Assembly (NCBI GenBank): GCA_029060065.1
Contig: JAIDUT010000038.1
Location: 1-32,634 of the forward strand
DNA: 32,634 bases
Source of the DNA: Clostridia bacterium
Lineage (GTDB): Bacteria; Bacillota; Clostridia; Christensenellales; UBA3700
Reading direction: 5' to 3'
Of this stretch, positions 15,215-23,214 are shown in pieces. The position numbers and the translations under genes are program-made. Within the stretch, counting starts at the first letter, position 1; each line of letters starts with the position of its first letter. The notes below the pieces were generated by a model that had not been told where the DNA came from, did not search any database, and saw only the letters and a list, made by a program, of their open reading frames with translations.

Positions 15215-17008
15215 GTGAACGTAGTTAAGAAATTAATGAAGAGCATAAGACAGTTCAAAGGCGTTTCGATACTTTCGCCGGTGTTTGTAACGGTTGAAGT
15301 TGCTTTGGAATGTATTATACCGCTCTATATGATTGAAATGATTGAAAAGATAAAAGCTGATAATTCTATTAAGAATATTTTACTTTATGGTGCAATACTA
15401 TTGGTTCTTTCGGGTGTGTCATTGATTTTTGGCGTACTTGCAGGTAAGTTTGCCGCTACGGCGTCCACTGGTTTTGCTAAGAACTTACGGCAGGATATGT
15501 ATTACCGTATTCAAGGTTTTGCATTTTCCAACATAGACAAATTTTCCGCGCCGAGTTTGGTTACGAGAATGACGACGGATGTTTCCAACGTGCAACTTGC
15601 TTATATGATGATAGTAAGAGTAGCAGTGAGATCGCCTATAATGTTAGTTTTCTCACTGATAATGGCTTTTGTCATCAACTATAAAGTGGCGTTCATATTC
15701 TTGGCAATCATACCCATATTGGGCATAGGCTTGTTCGTGCTGTTTAGATTCGTAGACCCGATATTTACGAGGGTATTCAAGAAGTATGACGCTATGAATG
15801 AATCCATTCAAGAGAATATAAAGGGCATAAGAGTAGTCAAGTCTTACGTGAGAGGCGATTACGAGGAGAATAAGTTCCAAAAGACGTCTAACGACGTGCG
15901 TTATGACTTCTTGAAAGGTGAAAAAATTATAGCTTTTGCCAATCCGTTGATGCAATTTTCCATATGGTCGTCAATCACGCTTATATGCTTTTTAGTTCCG
16001 ATGTTTGGATTGAAAAACGGTGTGTCCGCCAATCCAGACGAAGCGTCGGCGACAATATCGGCAGAAATATCGTCGCTTATAGTTTACGCTACGCAAATAC
16101 TTTCTTCGCTAATGATGTTAAGCATGGTAATGATAATGATTTCTATGGCTAACACTTCGTCAAAGCGTATAGTGGAAGTATTGAGTGAAGAGAGTGATTT
16201 ACATAGTCCGGAAAATGCGATATATGAGGTCAAGAACGGTGACGTGCGCTTTGAAGACGTTGACTTCAAGTACGATATCAAAGCTGACAGACGCGCTCTT
16301 AAGGGCGTTAATCTCGATATCAAGTCTGGCGAAACGGTAGGTATTATCGGAGGTACTGGTAGCAGTAAGACTTCGCTTGTCAATCTAATCCCAAGGCTTT
16401 ATGACGCTACGAGCGGTCACGTTTATGTCGGAGGACTTAACGTCAAGGATTATGATTTGGAAACCTTGCGTAACCAAGTTGCCGTAGTATTGCAAAAGAA
16501 CGTGCTTTTCTCGGGTACTATAAAGGAGAACTTGCGTTGGGGTAATCCCGATGCCAGCGATGAAGAACTTGAGAGAGTGTGTAAGTTGGCTCAGGCTCAC
16601 GATTTTATAATGGGCTTCCCGGACAAATACGATACGTATATTGAGCAAGGCGGAACCAACGTATCGGGCGGACAAAAGCAAAGACTATGTATAGCGAGAG
16701 CGTTGCTCAAGAAGCCTAAGATACTTATTCTCGACGACTCGACAAGCGCGGTTGATACTAAGACTGACGCTCTTATTCGTAAGGCGTTTGCGGAAGAGAT
16801 ACCAAATACTACCAAGTTTATTATCGCGCAAAGAGTTGCGTCAGTGCAAGACGCAGACAAAATTATCGTAATGGACGGCGGAAGCATAGCCGATATGGGC
16901 ACGCACGAAGAATTGCTTTCCCGCAATGCAATATATCAAGAGGTGTACTACTCTCAAAACAAGACAAATAACGACGGGGAGGTAAAGATAAATGGCTCAA
17001 AGAACTAA
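15215..17008 (+). CDS. ABC exporter half-transporter, degenerate ATPase half
   Basis: 597-residue fusion of a six-helix exporter membrane domain (about 1-320) and an ATP-binding domain (about 345-590). Walker A reads GGTGSSKTS, the signature VSGGQKQR, and Walker B ILILDDSTSAVD. The catalytic Glu after Walker B is Asp and the H-loop His is Gln (IIAQRVAS). These changes are typical of the non-hydrolysing half of TM287/288-like heterodimeric exporters. The start is GTG 15215 after AAGGAG. Its last 17 bases overlap the next gene, which has the complementary canonical half. The substrate is unknown; lipids, peptides or drugs are possible. Confidence 0.93.
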   Translation: MNVVKKLMKSIRQFKGVSILSPVFVTVEVALECIIPLYMIEMIEKIKADNSIKNILLYGAILLVLSGVSLIFGVLAGKFAATASTGFAKNLRQDMYYRIQGFAFSNIDKFSAPSLVTRMTTDVSNVQLAYMMIVRVAVRSPIMLVFSLIMAFVINYKVAFIFLAIIPILGIGLFVLFRFVDPIFTRVFKKYDAMNESIQENIKGIRVVKSYVRGDYEENKFQKTSNDVRYDFLKGEKIIAFANPLMQFSIWSSITLICFLVPMFGLKNGVSANPDEASATISAEISSLIVYATQILSSLMMLSMVMIMISMANTSSKRIVEVLSEESDLHSPENAIYEVKNGDVRFEDVDFKYDIKADRRALKGVNLDIKSGETVGIIGGTGSSKTSLVNLIPRLYDATSGHVYVGGLNVKDYDLETLRNQVAVVLQKNVLFSGTIKENLRWGNPDASDEELERVCKLAQAHDFIMGFPDKYDTYIEQGGTNVSGGQKQRLCIARALLKKPKILILDDSTSAVDTKTDALIRKAFAEEIPNTTKFIIAQRVASVQDADKIIVMDGGSIADMGTHEELLSRNAIYQEVYYSQNKTNNDGEVKINGSKN

Positions 17009-18905
17009 AAGCGGTAAAGGCGTAATGTCGATACTTGGCGCCCTTATAAAATACATGTTCAAGTATTATAGATTTCCATTGATAGTCGTGCTTATTTGCA
17101 TTACTTTTAACTCTATGGCGGCGATAAGTTCGTCAATATTCATTGAGAGAATTGTCGATGATGTAATCACCCCGGGTATCGCCAACGGTTGGGATAGTGT
17201 CAAAGATACTTTGCTTACAATGATCGGAATTATGATTGGCATATATATCGTCGGTCTTATTGCGTCATTTACATATAACAGAATTATGGCTCACGTAACG
17301 CAAGGCTTCCTGTATCATATACGTAACGATATGTTCAAAAAGATGCAATCGCTTCCTGTCAAGTTTTTTGATACGCATACGCACGGCGATATTATGAGTA
17401 TTTATACCAATGATACGGACGCTATTCGTCAGTTGATTTCGCAGAGTATTCCGCAGACGTACGCCGCATTCATAGCAGTTATTACGTTGCTTGTAATAAT
17501 GTTGTTATCAAGCGTTTGGCTAACGCTGGTGGTGCTTATAGGTGTGGGTATAATGGTTATGGTTATAAAGCTCATAGGCGGGAAGAGCGCAAAATACTTT
17601 ATGCTACAACAGCGCGAAATAGGTAAGACGGAAGGTTTTATTGAAGAAATGATGCACGGGCAAAAGGTCGTCAAAGTATTCTGTCACGAAGAGCAATCTA
17701 AGACGGATTTTGACGGTATCAACAATTCGCTTTTCAAAGCCAGTGAGAAAGCCAATAAGTACGCCAATATTCTTATGCCTACTCTTGGAAATATAGGTCA
17801 CGTGCTATACGTCGCAGTTGCAATCGTAGGCGGTATTCTAGTTCACTTTGAAGCTCGCAATCTCACATTGACGGGACTTGCTGTCGGCGGTATACAAATT
17901 GGCTCAATAATAGCATTTTTGAATATGAGCAGACAGTTTACGTTCAATATTTCTCAAGTATCCACTCAGCTCAACTCTGTCGTAATGGCAACAGCAGGCG
18001 CGGACAGAATATTCAACTTACTAGGTCAAACTTCAGAAGTTGACGAGGGATATGTTACGCTCGTCAATGCAAAGGAGGAAAACGGACAGCTTGTCGAGTG
18101 CGAAGAACGCACCGGCATATGGGCATGGAAGCATCCGCATAAAGCCGATGGAACTATTACCTTTGAAAGACTTACCGGAGATATAGAACTCAACGAAGTT
18201 GACTTTGGCTACGTGCCTGAAAAACTCGTATTGCATGACGTGACCATACACGCCAAGCCGGGACAAAAGTTTGCTTTCGTAGGCGCGACCGGCGCGGGTA
18301 AGACGACGATAACCAATCTTATCAACAGATTCTACGATATTGCCGACGGCAAAATTAGATATGACGGAATCAACATTAACAAGATAAAGAAAGGCGACTT
18401 GCGTAGGTCTTTGGGTATAGTTTTGCAAGATACCAATCTCTTTACCGGAACGATAATGGACAATATACGCTACGGCAGACTTGACGCAACCGACGAAGAG
18501 TGTATAGACGCGGCTAAACTTGCCAACGCTCACGATTTTATCACGCGTTTGCCAAACGGTTACGACACGGTACTTACAGGTGACGGCGCAAATCTATCGC
18601 AAGGACAAAAACAGTTGTTGTCAATTGCAAGAGCCGCTGTAGCGGACGCTCCCGTAATGATTTTGGACGAAGCGACGTCGTCAATCGACACACGTACAGA
18701 AGCGCTTGTCCAACAAGGTATGGATAGACTTATGGAGGGCAGAACTGTATTCGTTATTGCTCACAGGCTCTCGACGGTGCAGAACTCCGATATGATTATT
18801 GTACTTGACCACGGTCGTATTATTGAGAAAGGTAATCACGATGAGCTGATTGCGCAAGGCGGACAGTATTATCAGCTTTATACGGGAGCTTTCGAGTTGG
18901 AGTAA
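16992..18905 (+). CDS. ABC exporter half-transporter, catalytic half
   Basis: 637-residue partner of the preceding gene. Six membrane helices cover about residues 20-330, and the ATP-binding domain about 390-635. Walker A is GATGAGKTT, and Walker B is followed by the catalytic Glu (MILDEATSSID). The H-loop His is present (VIAHRLSTV). The signature is altered to LSQGQKQ, as expected for the half that closes the degenerate site. An insert of roughly 40 residues (VNAKEENGQLVECEERTGIW) lies between the membrane and ATPase domains. The start ATG follows GGGAGG inside the upstream gene, so the two are translationally coupled. Confidence 0.95.
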   Translation: MAQRTKSGKGVMSILGALIKYMFKYYRFPLIVVLICITFNSMAAISSSIFIERIVDDVITPGIANGWDSVKDTLLTMIGIMIGIYIVGLIASFTYNRIMAHVTQGFLYHIRNDMFKKMQSLPVKFFDTHTHGDIMSIYTNDTDAIRQLISQSIPQTYAAFIAVITLLVIMLLSSVWLTLVVLIGVGIMVMVIKLIGGKSAKYFMLQQREIGKTEGFIEEMMHGQKVVKVFCHEEQSKTDFDGINNSLFKASEKANKYANILMPTLGNIGHVLYVAVAIVGGILVHFEARNLTLTGLAVGGIQIGSIIAFLNMSRQFTFNISQVSTQLNSVVMATAGADRIFNLLGQTSEVDEGYVTLVNAKEENGQLVECEERTGIWAWKHPHKADGTITFERLTGDIELNEVDFGYVPEKLVLHDVTIHAKPGQKFAFVGATGAGKTTITNLINRFYDIADGKIRYDGININKIKKGDLRRSLGIVLQDTNLFTGTIMDNIRYGRLDATDEECIDAAKLANAHDFITRLPNGYDTVLTGDGANLSQGQKQLLSIARAAVADAPVMILDEATSSIDTRTEALVQQGMDRLMEGRTVFVIAHRLSTVQNSDMIIVLDHGRIIEKGNHDELIAQGGQYYQLYTGAFELE

Positions 18906-18977
18906 GCGTGTATATCAGCGCGCATTCCGTCCTAATGATATGTGACAATATAATGTCATTGACGCTTGCATAAGACT

Positions 18978-19150
18978 GCACCCCTTTCGCCACTACGTGC
19001 CTCTTTCCCCTCAAGGGGACAGCGAGAATACGGAAGAGATTTCTCGACTGCGCTCGAAATGACAAATAAAAGTTGTAATGACAAAGTTAAGTGGTTATAA
19101 GCCCATATTATATGTCATTTCGACTGAGCGAAGCGGAATGGAGAAATCTC
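18978..19150. repeat. MITE-like palindromic repeat region
   Basis: The 317-base gap between the exporter and thiT holds no credible gene. Bases 19036-19150 have imperfect inverted ends: GAGATTTCTCGACTGCGCTC... on the left and GTCATTTCGACTGAGCGAAG... on the right. The reverse complement of the right end gives GAGATTTCTC, then an extra 9-base segment, then nearly the same remainder. The middle is about 50 AT-rich bases. A second block at about 18978-19025 (TGCACCCCTTTCGCCACTAC, with CCCCTCAAGGGG) resembles another common dispersed motif. Short translations such as FRAQSRN are familiar false ORFs from this type of repeat. No transposase is present. Confidence 0.65.
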
Positions 19151-19159
19151 AACAAATTA

Positions 19160-19198
19160 AAAAAACGCAGTACATCAATTTGACGTACTGCGTTTTTT
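19160..19198. terminator. Bidirectional terminator between the exporter and thiT
   Basis: Stem AAAAAACGCAGTAC / GTACTGCGTTTTTT, extended by a short TCA/TGA pairing around an ATT loop, with T runs on both strands. It serves the minus-strand thiT gene closely. The exporter operon ends about 250 bases to the left, beyond the repeat. Confidence 0.88.
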
Positions 19199-19222
19199 AG
19201 TTTAGTATGAACTTTTAGTGTT

Positions 19223-20248
19223 TTATTTATTATCTTTATAAGCGATTTTGTCTTTAGAGGTTTCATTTTGTTGAGTACAGCATACTTCCTCGACGGCAAT
19301 ATTAACTTGATTTGCGACTATTTGATTCGCAACCGTTTTTGCTCTTTGTTTATACACTACCTCATTTATAAAGGCTTTAGAAGAGAATAGTATCATACCT
19401 ACGGCAAGTACTATTGCAATGTCCACGAATACGAAGGAATTGTAGGCAAGACTGTATATATAGATATTTTGTCCTGCGTCATTTGCGTACGCGCCGAAAG
19501 CAAACGCTCCTGATAAGAAGTGCGCTAAGAATCTCAAAACGCTTGCCAGTATTCCGCCTAGCAAGAGCGATACCTGAGGATATTTCTTAAATACCTTGAA
19601 GTTGGCAAAAGCTCCGCTCAGACCTATTGCGGAAAAGGCGATAGGGTAATCGAGTAGGAACTGTACAGGGTGAATAATATACGGGTCTTGTATTGCTTGC
19701 AAAACGCCGTAGATTAAGCCAACTAGCAAGCCTTTCTTTACTCCGAAAACATAAGAGAATATCATAAGTGGAAGTAGTGACGCCAACGTAACGCTACCGC
19801 CTTGTGGCAACTTAAAGAGTCTTACGTAAGATAAGGCAAAACTCATCGCTATACAGACCGCGCCGAAAGCAACTGAGCGTGAGTCGAATTTGAAGTTGGT
19901 ATTTTTGCCAAGTAAAAAGGTTAAGCCGATTATTACTCCAATCAACACGATAGCGCTTATATACATGGGAGCGTCTTTGAAGTAAGGAGAGTAGTAACCG
20001 TCGTTTTTGATATTATCGACGTAGTACTTTCCTATAAGCGCAATGCACACGATTGTGGCAATTATGCAAAGAACTATTGCGACATAGATACATATGCCGA
20101 TAGCCTTTGGTGCGCGCTTTCGCAAATACAGTAAGAACATTAGTGCAAAAAGCGCAACGAATAATGCAAAGATAGGCCAGAAGAGAAGCGAGGGCAGTTG
20201 TTCGCCGTCGGCGGTCTTGACAGCCATCATTACAATGATGTTGTTCAT
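19223..20248 (-). CDS. thiT: ECF thiamine transporter S-component ThiT, extended form
   Basis: Membrane substrate-binding subunit for thiamine in an energy-coupling-factor transporter. The ThiT core begins near residue 120 and has the signatures SYVRLFKLPQGGSVTLASLLP, VGLIYGVLQAIQDPYIIHPV, QFLLDYPIAF and LRFLAHFLSGAFAFGAYA. About 115 extra N-terminal residues add roughly three membrane helices, and a polar tail of about 50 residues follows the core. The total of 341 residues is nearly twice the ~180 of minimal ThiT. The start ATG follows AAGGAG by seven bases. A TPP riboswitch with a terminator lies directly upstream, which confirms the thiamine role. The ECF ATPases and T subunit are not in the window. 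Confidence 0.93.
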   Translation of the reverse strand: MNNIIVMMAVKTADGEQLPSLLFWPIFALFVALFALMFLLYLRKRAPKAIGICIYVAIVLCIIATIVCIALIGKYYVDNIKNDGYYSPYFKDAPMYISAIVLIGVIIGLTFLLGKNTNFKFDSRSVAFGAVCIAMSFALSYVRLFKLPQGGSVTLASLLPLMIFSYVFGVKKGLLVGLIYGVLQAIQDPYIIHPVQFLLDYPIAFSAIGLSGAFANFKVFKKYPQVSLLLGGILASVLRFLAHFLSGAFAFGAYANDAGQNIYIYSLAYNSFVFVDIAIVLAVGMILFSSKAFINEVVYKQRAKTVANQIVANQVNIAVEEVCCTQQNETSKDKIAYKDNK

Positions 20249-20281
20249 GGTTTGTCTCCTTTTTCGCCGACGAATGAAAAT

Positions 20282-20309
20282 AAAAGGCGCTCAATAAAAA
20301 TTGGGCGCC
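20282..20309 (-). terminator. Riboswitch-controlled terminator before thiT
   Basis: On the minus strand GGCGCCCAA and TTGAGCGCC pair with one mismatch, followed by TTTTATTTT. It lies between the TPP aptamer and the thiT ribosome site. It is probably the expression platform: terminated when TPP is bound. Confidence 0.7.
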
Positions 20310-20329
20310 AATATACTTTACTTGCGTTT

Positions 20330-20404
20330 TACGCTCTTTCGTTCAAGTATTACCTTGTCCGATTCAAGTGGTATAATCTCAGCCTTTTACAGCACCCACG
20401 GCGA
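20330..20404 (-). ncRNA. TPP riboswitch (THI element)
   Basis: The minus strand reads GGGTGC...GGCTGAGATTATACCACTTGAATCGG...AAGGTAATACTTGAACG, matching the THI box: the CTGAGA pyrimidine-binding motif, an ACC-CTTGAA-type arm, and a GGTAAT-type pyrophosphate-binding arm. It senses thiamine pyrophosphate and should switch off thiT when TPP is abundant. Exact ends need a covariance-model search. Confidence 0.9.
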
Positions 20405-20427
20405 ATATTTAATTTTTTACTATATTG

Positions 20428-20456
20428 ATAATATATTATATATAATAAGATGTCAA
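20428..20456 (-). promoter_or_regulatory. Promoter of the thiT riboswitch transcript
   Basis: On the minus strand TTGACA, a 17-base spacer, then TATTAT, placing the start about 15-20 bases before the riboswitch aptamer. The -35 lies just past the terminator of the upstream lipoprotein gene. Confidence 0.8.
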
Positions 20457-20466
20457 GTAAATTGCA

Positions 20467-20496
20467 TAAAAAACGGGTCGCATTTTCTGCGACCCG
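20467..20496 (-). terminator. Rho-independent terminator of the large lipoprotein gene
   Basis: On the minus strand CGGGTCGCA pairs with TGCGACCCG (GAAAA loop), followed by TTTTTT. It lies 27 bases after the lipoprotein stop. Confidence 0.9.
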
Positions 20497-20522
20497 AGTG
20501 TTTTGTTGCTCTTTATGCCAAA

Positions 20523-22616
20523 TTATACGTTTTTAACAGTGCCGTAAGAGAATTTGGTCAATTTGAGTATCAAGTCAATCTTCAATGCAATGTCTTTGTT
20601 GAGATTGATTTCTTGAGCCGTACCGGTCAAAGTATCAGCAGATTTAGCAGTAACAGTTACACCGTTTTTGGTGATTTCGACTTTAGCCGCAATGTTACCG
20701 CTCTTGTCGTTATCCGTTTTAGCAGTAGTTCTGTCAACAACGGTTACGATGTTCTTAATTGTAGCGTCAATCGTAGCGCCGTTCTTGTTAGCAACTGCCT
20801 TAACAGATATGGTCGTGTCGCCCAAGTTTTTAGTCTTTTGCTTTCCATTGTCGTCCTTATCCGGTACATATTTAGGGTCACCATTCTCATCTACGCCGTC
20901 TTGCTTGAGAAGTCCGTATTCGTTGGTGTTAACAGTGTGGTTGTTTACCGTAACGTCAATGATATTGTTGTCGCAGTTTACAAGTAAAGTCATGCTCTTG
21001 ACAAGTTTAGCAACTTCAGCCAATATTTTATCTTTATCTACGCCGTTGTTACCCGAAGTAGTGTTACCGCTTCCGCTACCGCTAGGAGCGCCACTTGGCG
21101 TACCGCTAGGAGTTCCGCTTGGGGTGTTGTCATCTCCATCGTCACCGGAAGGCAAGAAGTCTTTGACAACGTCGAGAACCTTATCAATAGATATGTCAGT
21201 TTCGCCCAAGAAATTAAATGATGATGCAAGGGAGCCCAACAAAGAGATATCCGGTGCCTGAACCATTAATTTGCCTGCTACTCTATGGATTGTAATGATA
21301 AGGTTTTTACTGTCCGTAGCGCTGGTATCAGTATTTTTGATCTCTATATTGAGATAATTTACAGCGTTCAAAATGCCTGTGATTGAACCCATGATATCTT
21401 TTTTGAAGTCGAATTTTGCGCCTATAAGTTTAACAGGGTCTGCATCTATAGCAAACTTAAGAGAATAATTTCCCTTAGGAATACCTATTGATTCTTCGCT
21501 TTCTCCCAACTTAAAGTTAATTGCGATTGCTTCATTAAGAGTAAGTTCGCCTTCAGCTGAGAAATTGAGAGCGTTTGTGGTCTTATAAGAGCTACCGCCG
21601 ATTGGGTTAATTCCGTAATCTTTTGCGTCATCGCCGAATGTGAAGTCAAAAGCAATGTCTACTACTGAATTCTTAGAGATATTAACGCGAAGGAAATCGG
21701 TATTGTCAACTCTCTTAATTCTAAGATCTTTTTTGTCCGCGTTCAACTTTGCTTCAAAGCCTTCAAGTCTTGCCTCTTCGAAGTTACCGCCAACTACGCC
21801 ACTCATTTTGAATATAAGATCGATAGTCAAATTAGGAAGAATAGATTTAAGATTGGAAGCTGTCACATCAAGACCAAGATCTGCAGTATATTCGTCTACT
21901 ACTTTCAAAAGTTCAGCTGCGTTACCCAAAAGTCTATCGAGTTTAAGACGGAGTAGAAGCGTTTGGCAGTTCTCGGATTGATAGAGAGAAGAGCTTACAG
22001 GGGTACCGTTCTTGTCAAGCTTGTCAGCCATACCCTTTATAAGATCAAAGTAACTGAAGATATTTGATACTTCGCCGGTAACTTTGTCGTTGATTTTTCC
22101 TGCTTCTTCGTCAGTAAGATACTTATTCTGATCTTTCAAAGTATCGGAAACTTTCAAGGCGTTGAGAGTAAAGTGCTTTGCGTTAGCGCCACTGCCGAGA
22201 TCAACGAAAACCATCTTATCGTAGCTAGCATAGTTACTTCCATGGATTTTGCTATAACCTTCGTTATAGTAAATGTTCAAGATGTTTGCGTTAGCGGTAG
22301 CGTCGACGAAAGACAAACCAAAAGAATTTGATTCCGTGCTTTTGCCGTCCAATGCCAAGTTAGCGTTCAATTTGATGACGTACTTGTTATTGTTTACGCT
22401 TAGCGCCAATTGAGCGCCAACCTTGAAATCATTGAGATTGCCGTCTTCTGCAGAATTATAAATTGCAGAAGTCAATGCGTCTTCAAGTGAAATTGACGTT
22501 TGGTTGTAACCGTCGATGTCTTCTTTATCTTTATCACAACCGACTAAAGCGGTAAGAGCAAGAGAAAGAACCATAACAAGTACCAACATCATGATCACGA
22601 GTTTTTTCTTGTTCAT
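20523..22616 (-). CDS. Large lipoprotein of unknown function with TPSG repeats
   Basis: 697-residue lipid-anchored surface protein. The signal peptide covers residues 1-26, with lipobox LVGC. The mature region up to about residue 490 is rich in Asp, Asn, Ser and Lys, with repeated beta-strand-like segments (SFGLSFVDATANANILNIYY; LNFSAEGELTLNEAIAINFK). A low-complexity linker with TPSG/APSG repeats lies at about 497-520, then a C-terminal domain of about 170 residues (TLLVNCDNNIIDVTVNNHTV). The linker suggests two folded domains. No known family is recognised. The start ATG follows AGGAGG by five bases. It has its own consensus promoter and terminator, so it is a single-gene unit. Confidence 0.85.
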   Translation of the reverse strand: MNKKKLVIMMLVLVMVLSLALTALVGCDKDKEDIDGYNQTSISLEDALTSAIYNSAEDGNLNDFKVGAQLALSVNNNKYVIKLNANLALDGKSTESNSFGLSFVDATANANILNIYYNEGYSKIHGSNYASYDKMVFVDLGSGANAKHFTLNALKVSDTLKDQNKYLTDEEAGKINDKVTGEVSNIFSYFDLIKGMADKLDKNGTPVSSSLYQSENCQTLLLRLKLDRLLGNAAELLKVVDEYTADLGLDVTASNLKSILPNLTIDLIFKMSGVVGGNFEEARLEGFEAKLNADKKDLRIKRVDNTDFLRVNISKNSVVDIAFDFTFGDDAKDYGINPIGGSSYKTTNALNFSAEGELTLNEAIAINFKLGESEESIGIPKGNYSLKFAIDADPVKLIGAKFDFKKDIMGSITGILNAVNYLNIEIKNTDTSATDSKNLIITIHRVAGKLMVQAPDISLLGSLASSFNFLGETDISIDKVLDVVKDFLPSGDDGDDNTPSGTPSGTPSGAPSGSGSGNTTSGNNGVDKDKILAEVAKLVKSMTLLVNCDNNIIDVTVNNHTVNTNEYGLLKQDGVDENGDPKYVPDKDDNGKQKTKNLGDTTISVKAVANKNGATIDATIKNIVTVVDRTTAKTDNDKSGNIAAKVEITKNGVTVTAKSADTLTGTAQEINLNKDIALKIDLILKLTKFSYGTVKNV
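21078..21125. repeat. 24-bp tandem repeat inside the large lipoprotein gene
   Basis: Two adjacent imperfect 24-base units (ACCGCTAGGAGCGCCACTTG.. and ACCGCTAGGAGTTCCGCTTG..) encode the TPSG/APSG linker. Such in-frame repeats can change copy number between strains. Confidence 0.75.
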
Positions 22617-22655
22617 AATAACCTCCTAGTTATTTATATAATTTTTACTAGCTTA

Positions 22656-22684
22656 ATTATATAATATAAAAACGGTTGTGTCAA
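22656..22684 (-). promoter_or_regulatory. Consensus promoter of the large lipoprotein gene
   Basis: On the minus strand TTGACA, a 17-base spacer, then TATAAT, an exact consensus match. A leader of about 33 bases carries AGGAGG. Confidence 0.9.
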
Positions 22685-22783
22685 TAAGTAACAAAAAAAA
22701 ATTCAAAATTTTTTGCGTCGCGTTGGGGAGAATACCAAATGTTCTAAATGGCTTAATAAAGGAGCTTGCGGTGAAGCAAAGAC

Positions 22784-22812
22784 TTGATTTTAATTATTTA
22801 GTATGTTATAAT
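22784..22812 (+). promoter_or_regulatory. Promoter of the Cys-rich HTH gene
   Basis: TTGATT, a 17-base spacer, then TATAAT. A 31-base leader with TTGGAG precedes the ATG at 22844. Confidence 0.8.
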
Positions 22813-22843
22813 CTAAACATTGAATTTAATTTGGAGAAAATTT

Positions 22844-23188
22844 ATGGAACAATTATGCGGAAGGACTATCGACTGGGTAAAGACAGGGAAGAATCTTGAG
22901 TATTTGAGAAGACATAACGTAAAACTTATTAAGAAAGTTTGCGCCTATTGCAGAAGCCAAGAAGATAGCAAGACTTATTGCGAGGGCGGAGCGAAATGCG
23001 CATCTTGCACCTTTGAAATGGACAATCATATTTCAAGAAGCGAACTAGCTCGCGCCGTAGTGGGCTGGTCGGATTCTCAAATAGCTAATTGGGAAGATGC
23101 GAGGTCGGTCATATCCATAGAGGACCTTTACGTTTATTGCCAACTTTGCGACATAACTCTGGAGGATATATTGGTATTCGATAAGTAA
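22844..23188 (+). CDS. Small Cys-rich protein with HTH-like C-terminus
   Basis: 114 residues from ATG 22844, which follows GGAG; the track start at 22820 lies before the ribosome site. About residues 30-55 contain CxxC-x9-C-x5-CxxC (CAYC...C...CASC), a plausible zinc or iron-sulfur knuckle. Residues 60-114 look like an XRE-type helix-turn-helix (SRSELARAVVGWSDSQIANW, then an EDLYVYCQLCDITLEDIL tail like the last helix of such domains). It could be a metal-dependent or redox-responsive DNA-binding protein; this is inferred, and I recognise no named family. It has its own promoter and converges on the MFS gene, with no clear terminator between them. Confidence 0.75.
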   Translation: MEQLCGRTIDWVKTGKNLEYLRRHNVKLIKKVCAYCRSQEDSKTYCEGGAKCASCTFEMDNHISRSELARAVVGWSDSQIANWEDARSVISIEDLYVYCQLCDITLEDILVFDK

Positions 23189-23214
23189 TAATGCGATTTA
23201 ATATCATTATCACT

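Noticed and set aside
18820-19065. Minus-strand ORF beginning MSFRAQSRNLFRILA
   Set aside because: It is a translation of the dispersed palindromic repeat plus the antisense of the exporter's 3' end. FRAQSRN peptides are typical artefacts of this repeat.
20301-20987. 228-residue plus-strand ORF over the thiT leader and the lipoprotein 3' end
   Set aside because: It runs antisense across a riboswitch, a terminator and a coding region and has no recognisable domain or proper start.
22678-22899. Plus-strand 73-residue ORF
   Set aside because: It starts inside the -35 of the divergent lipoprotein promoter, has no ribosome site, and overlaps the real Cys-rich gene in another frame.
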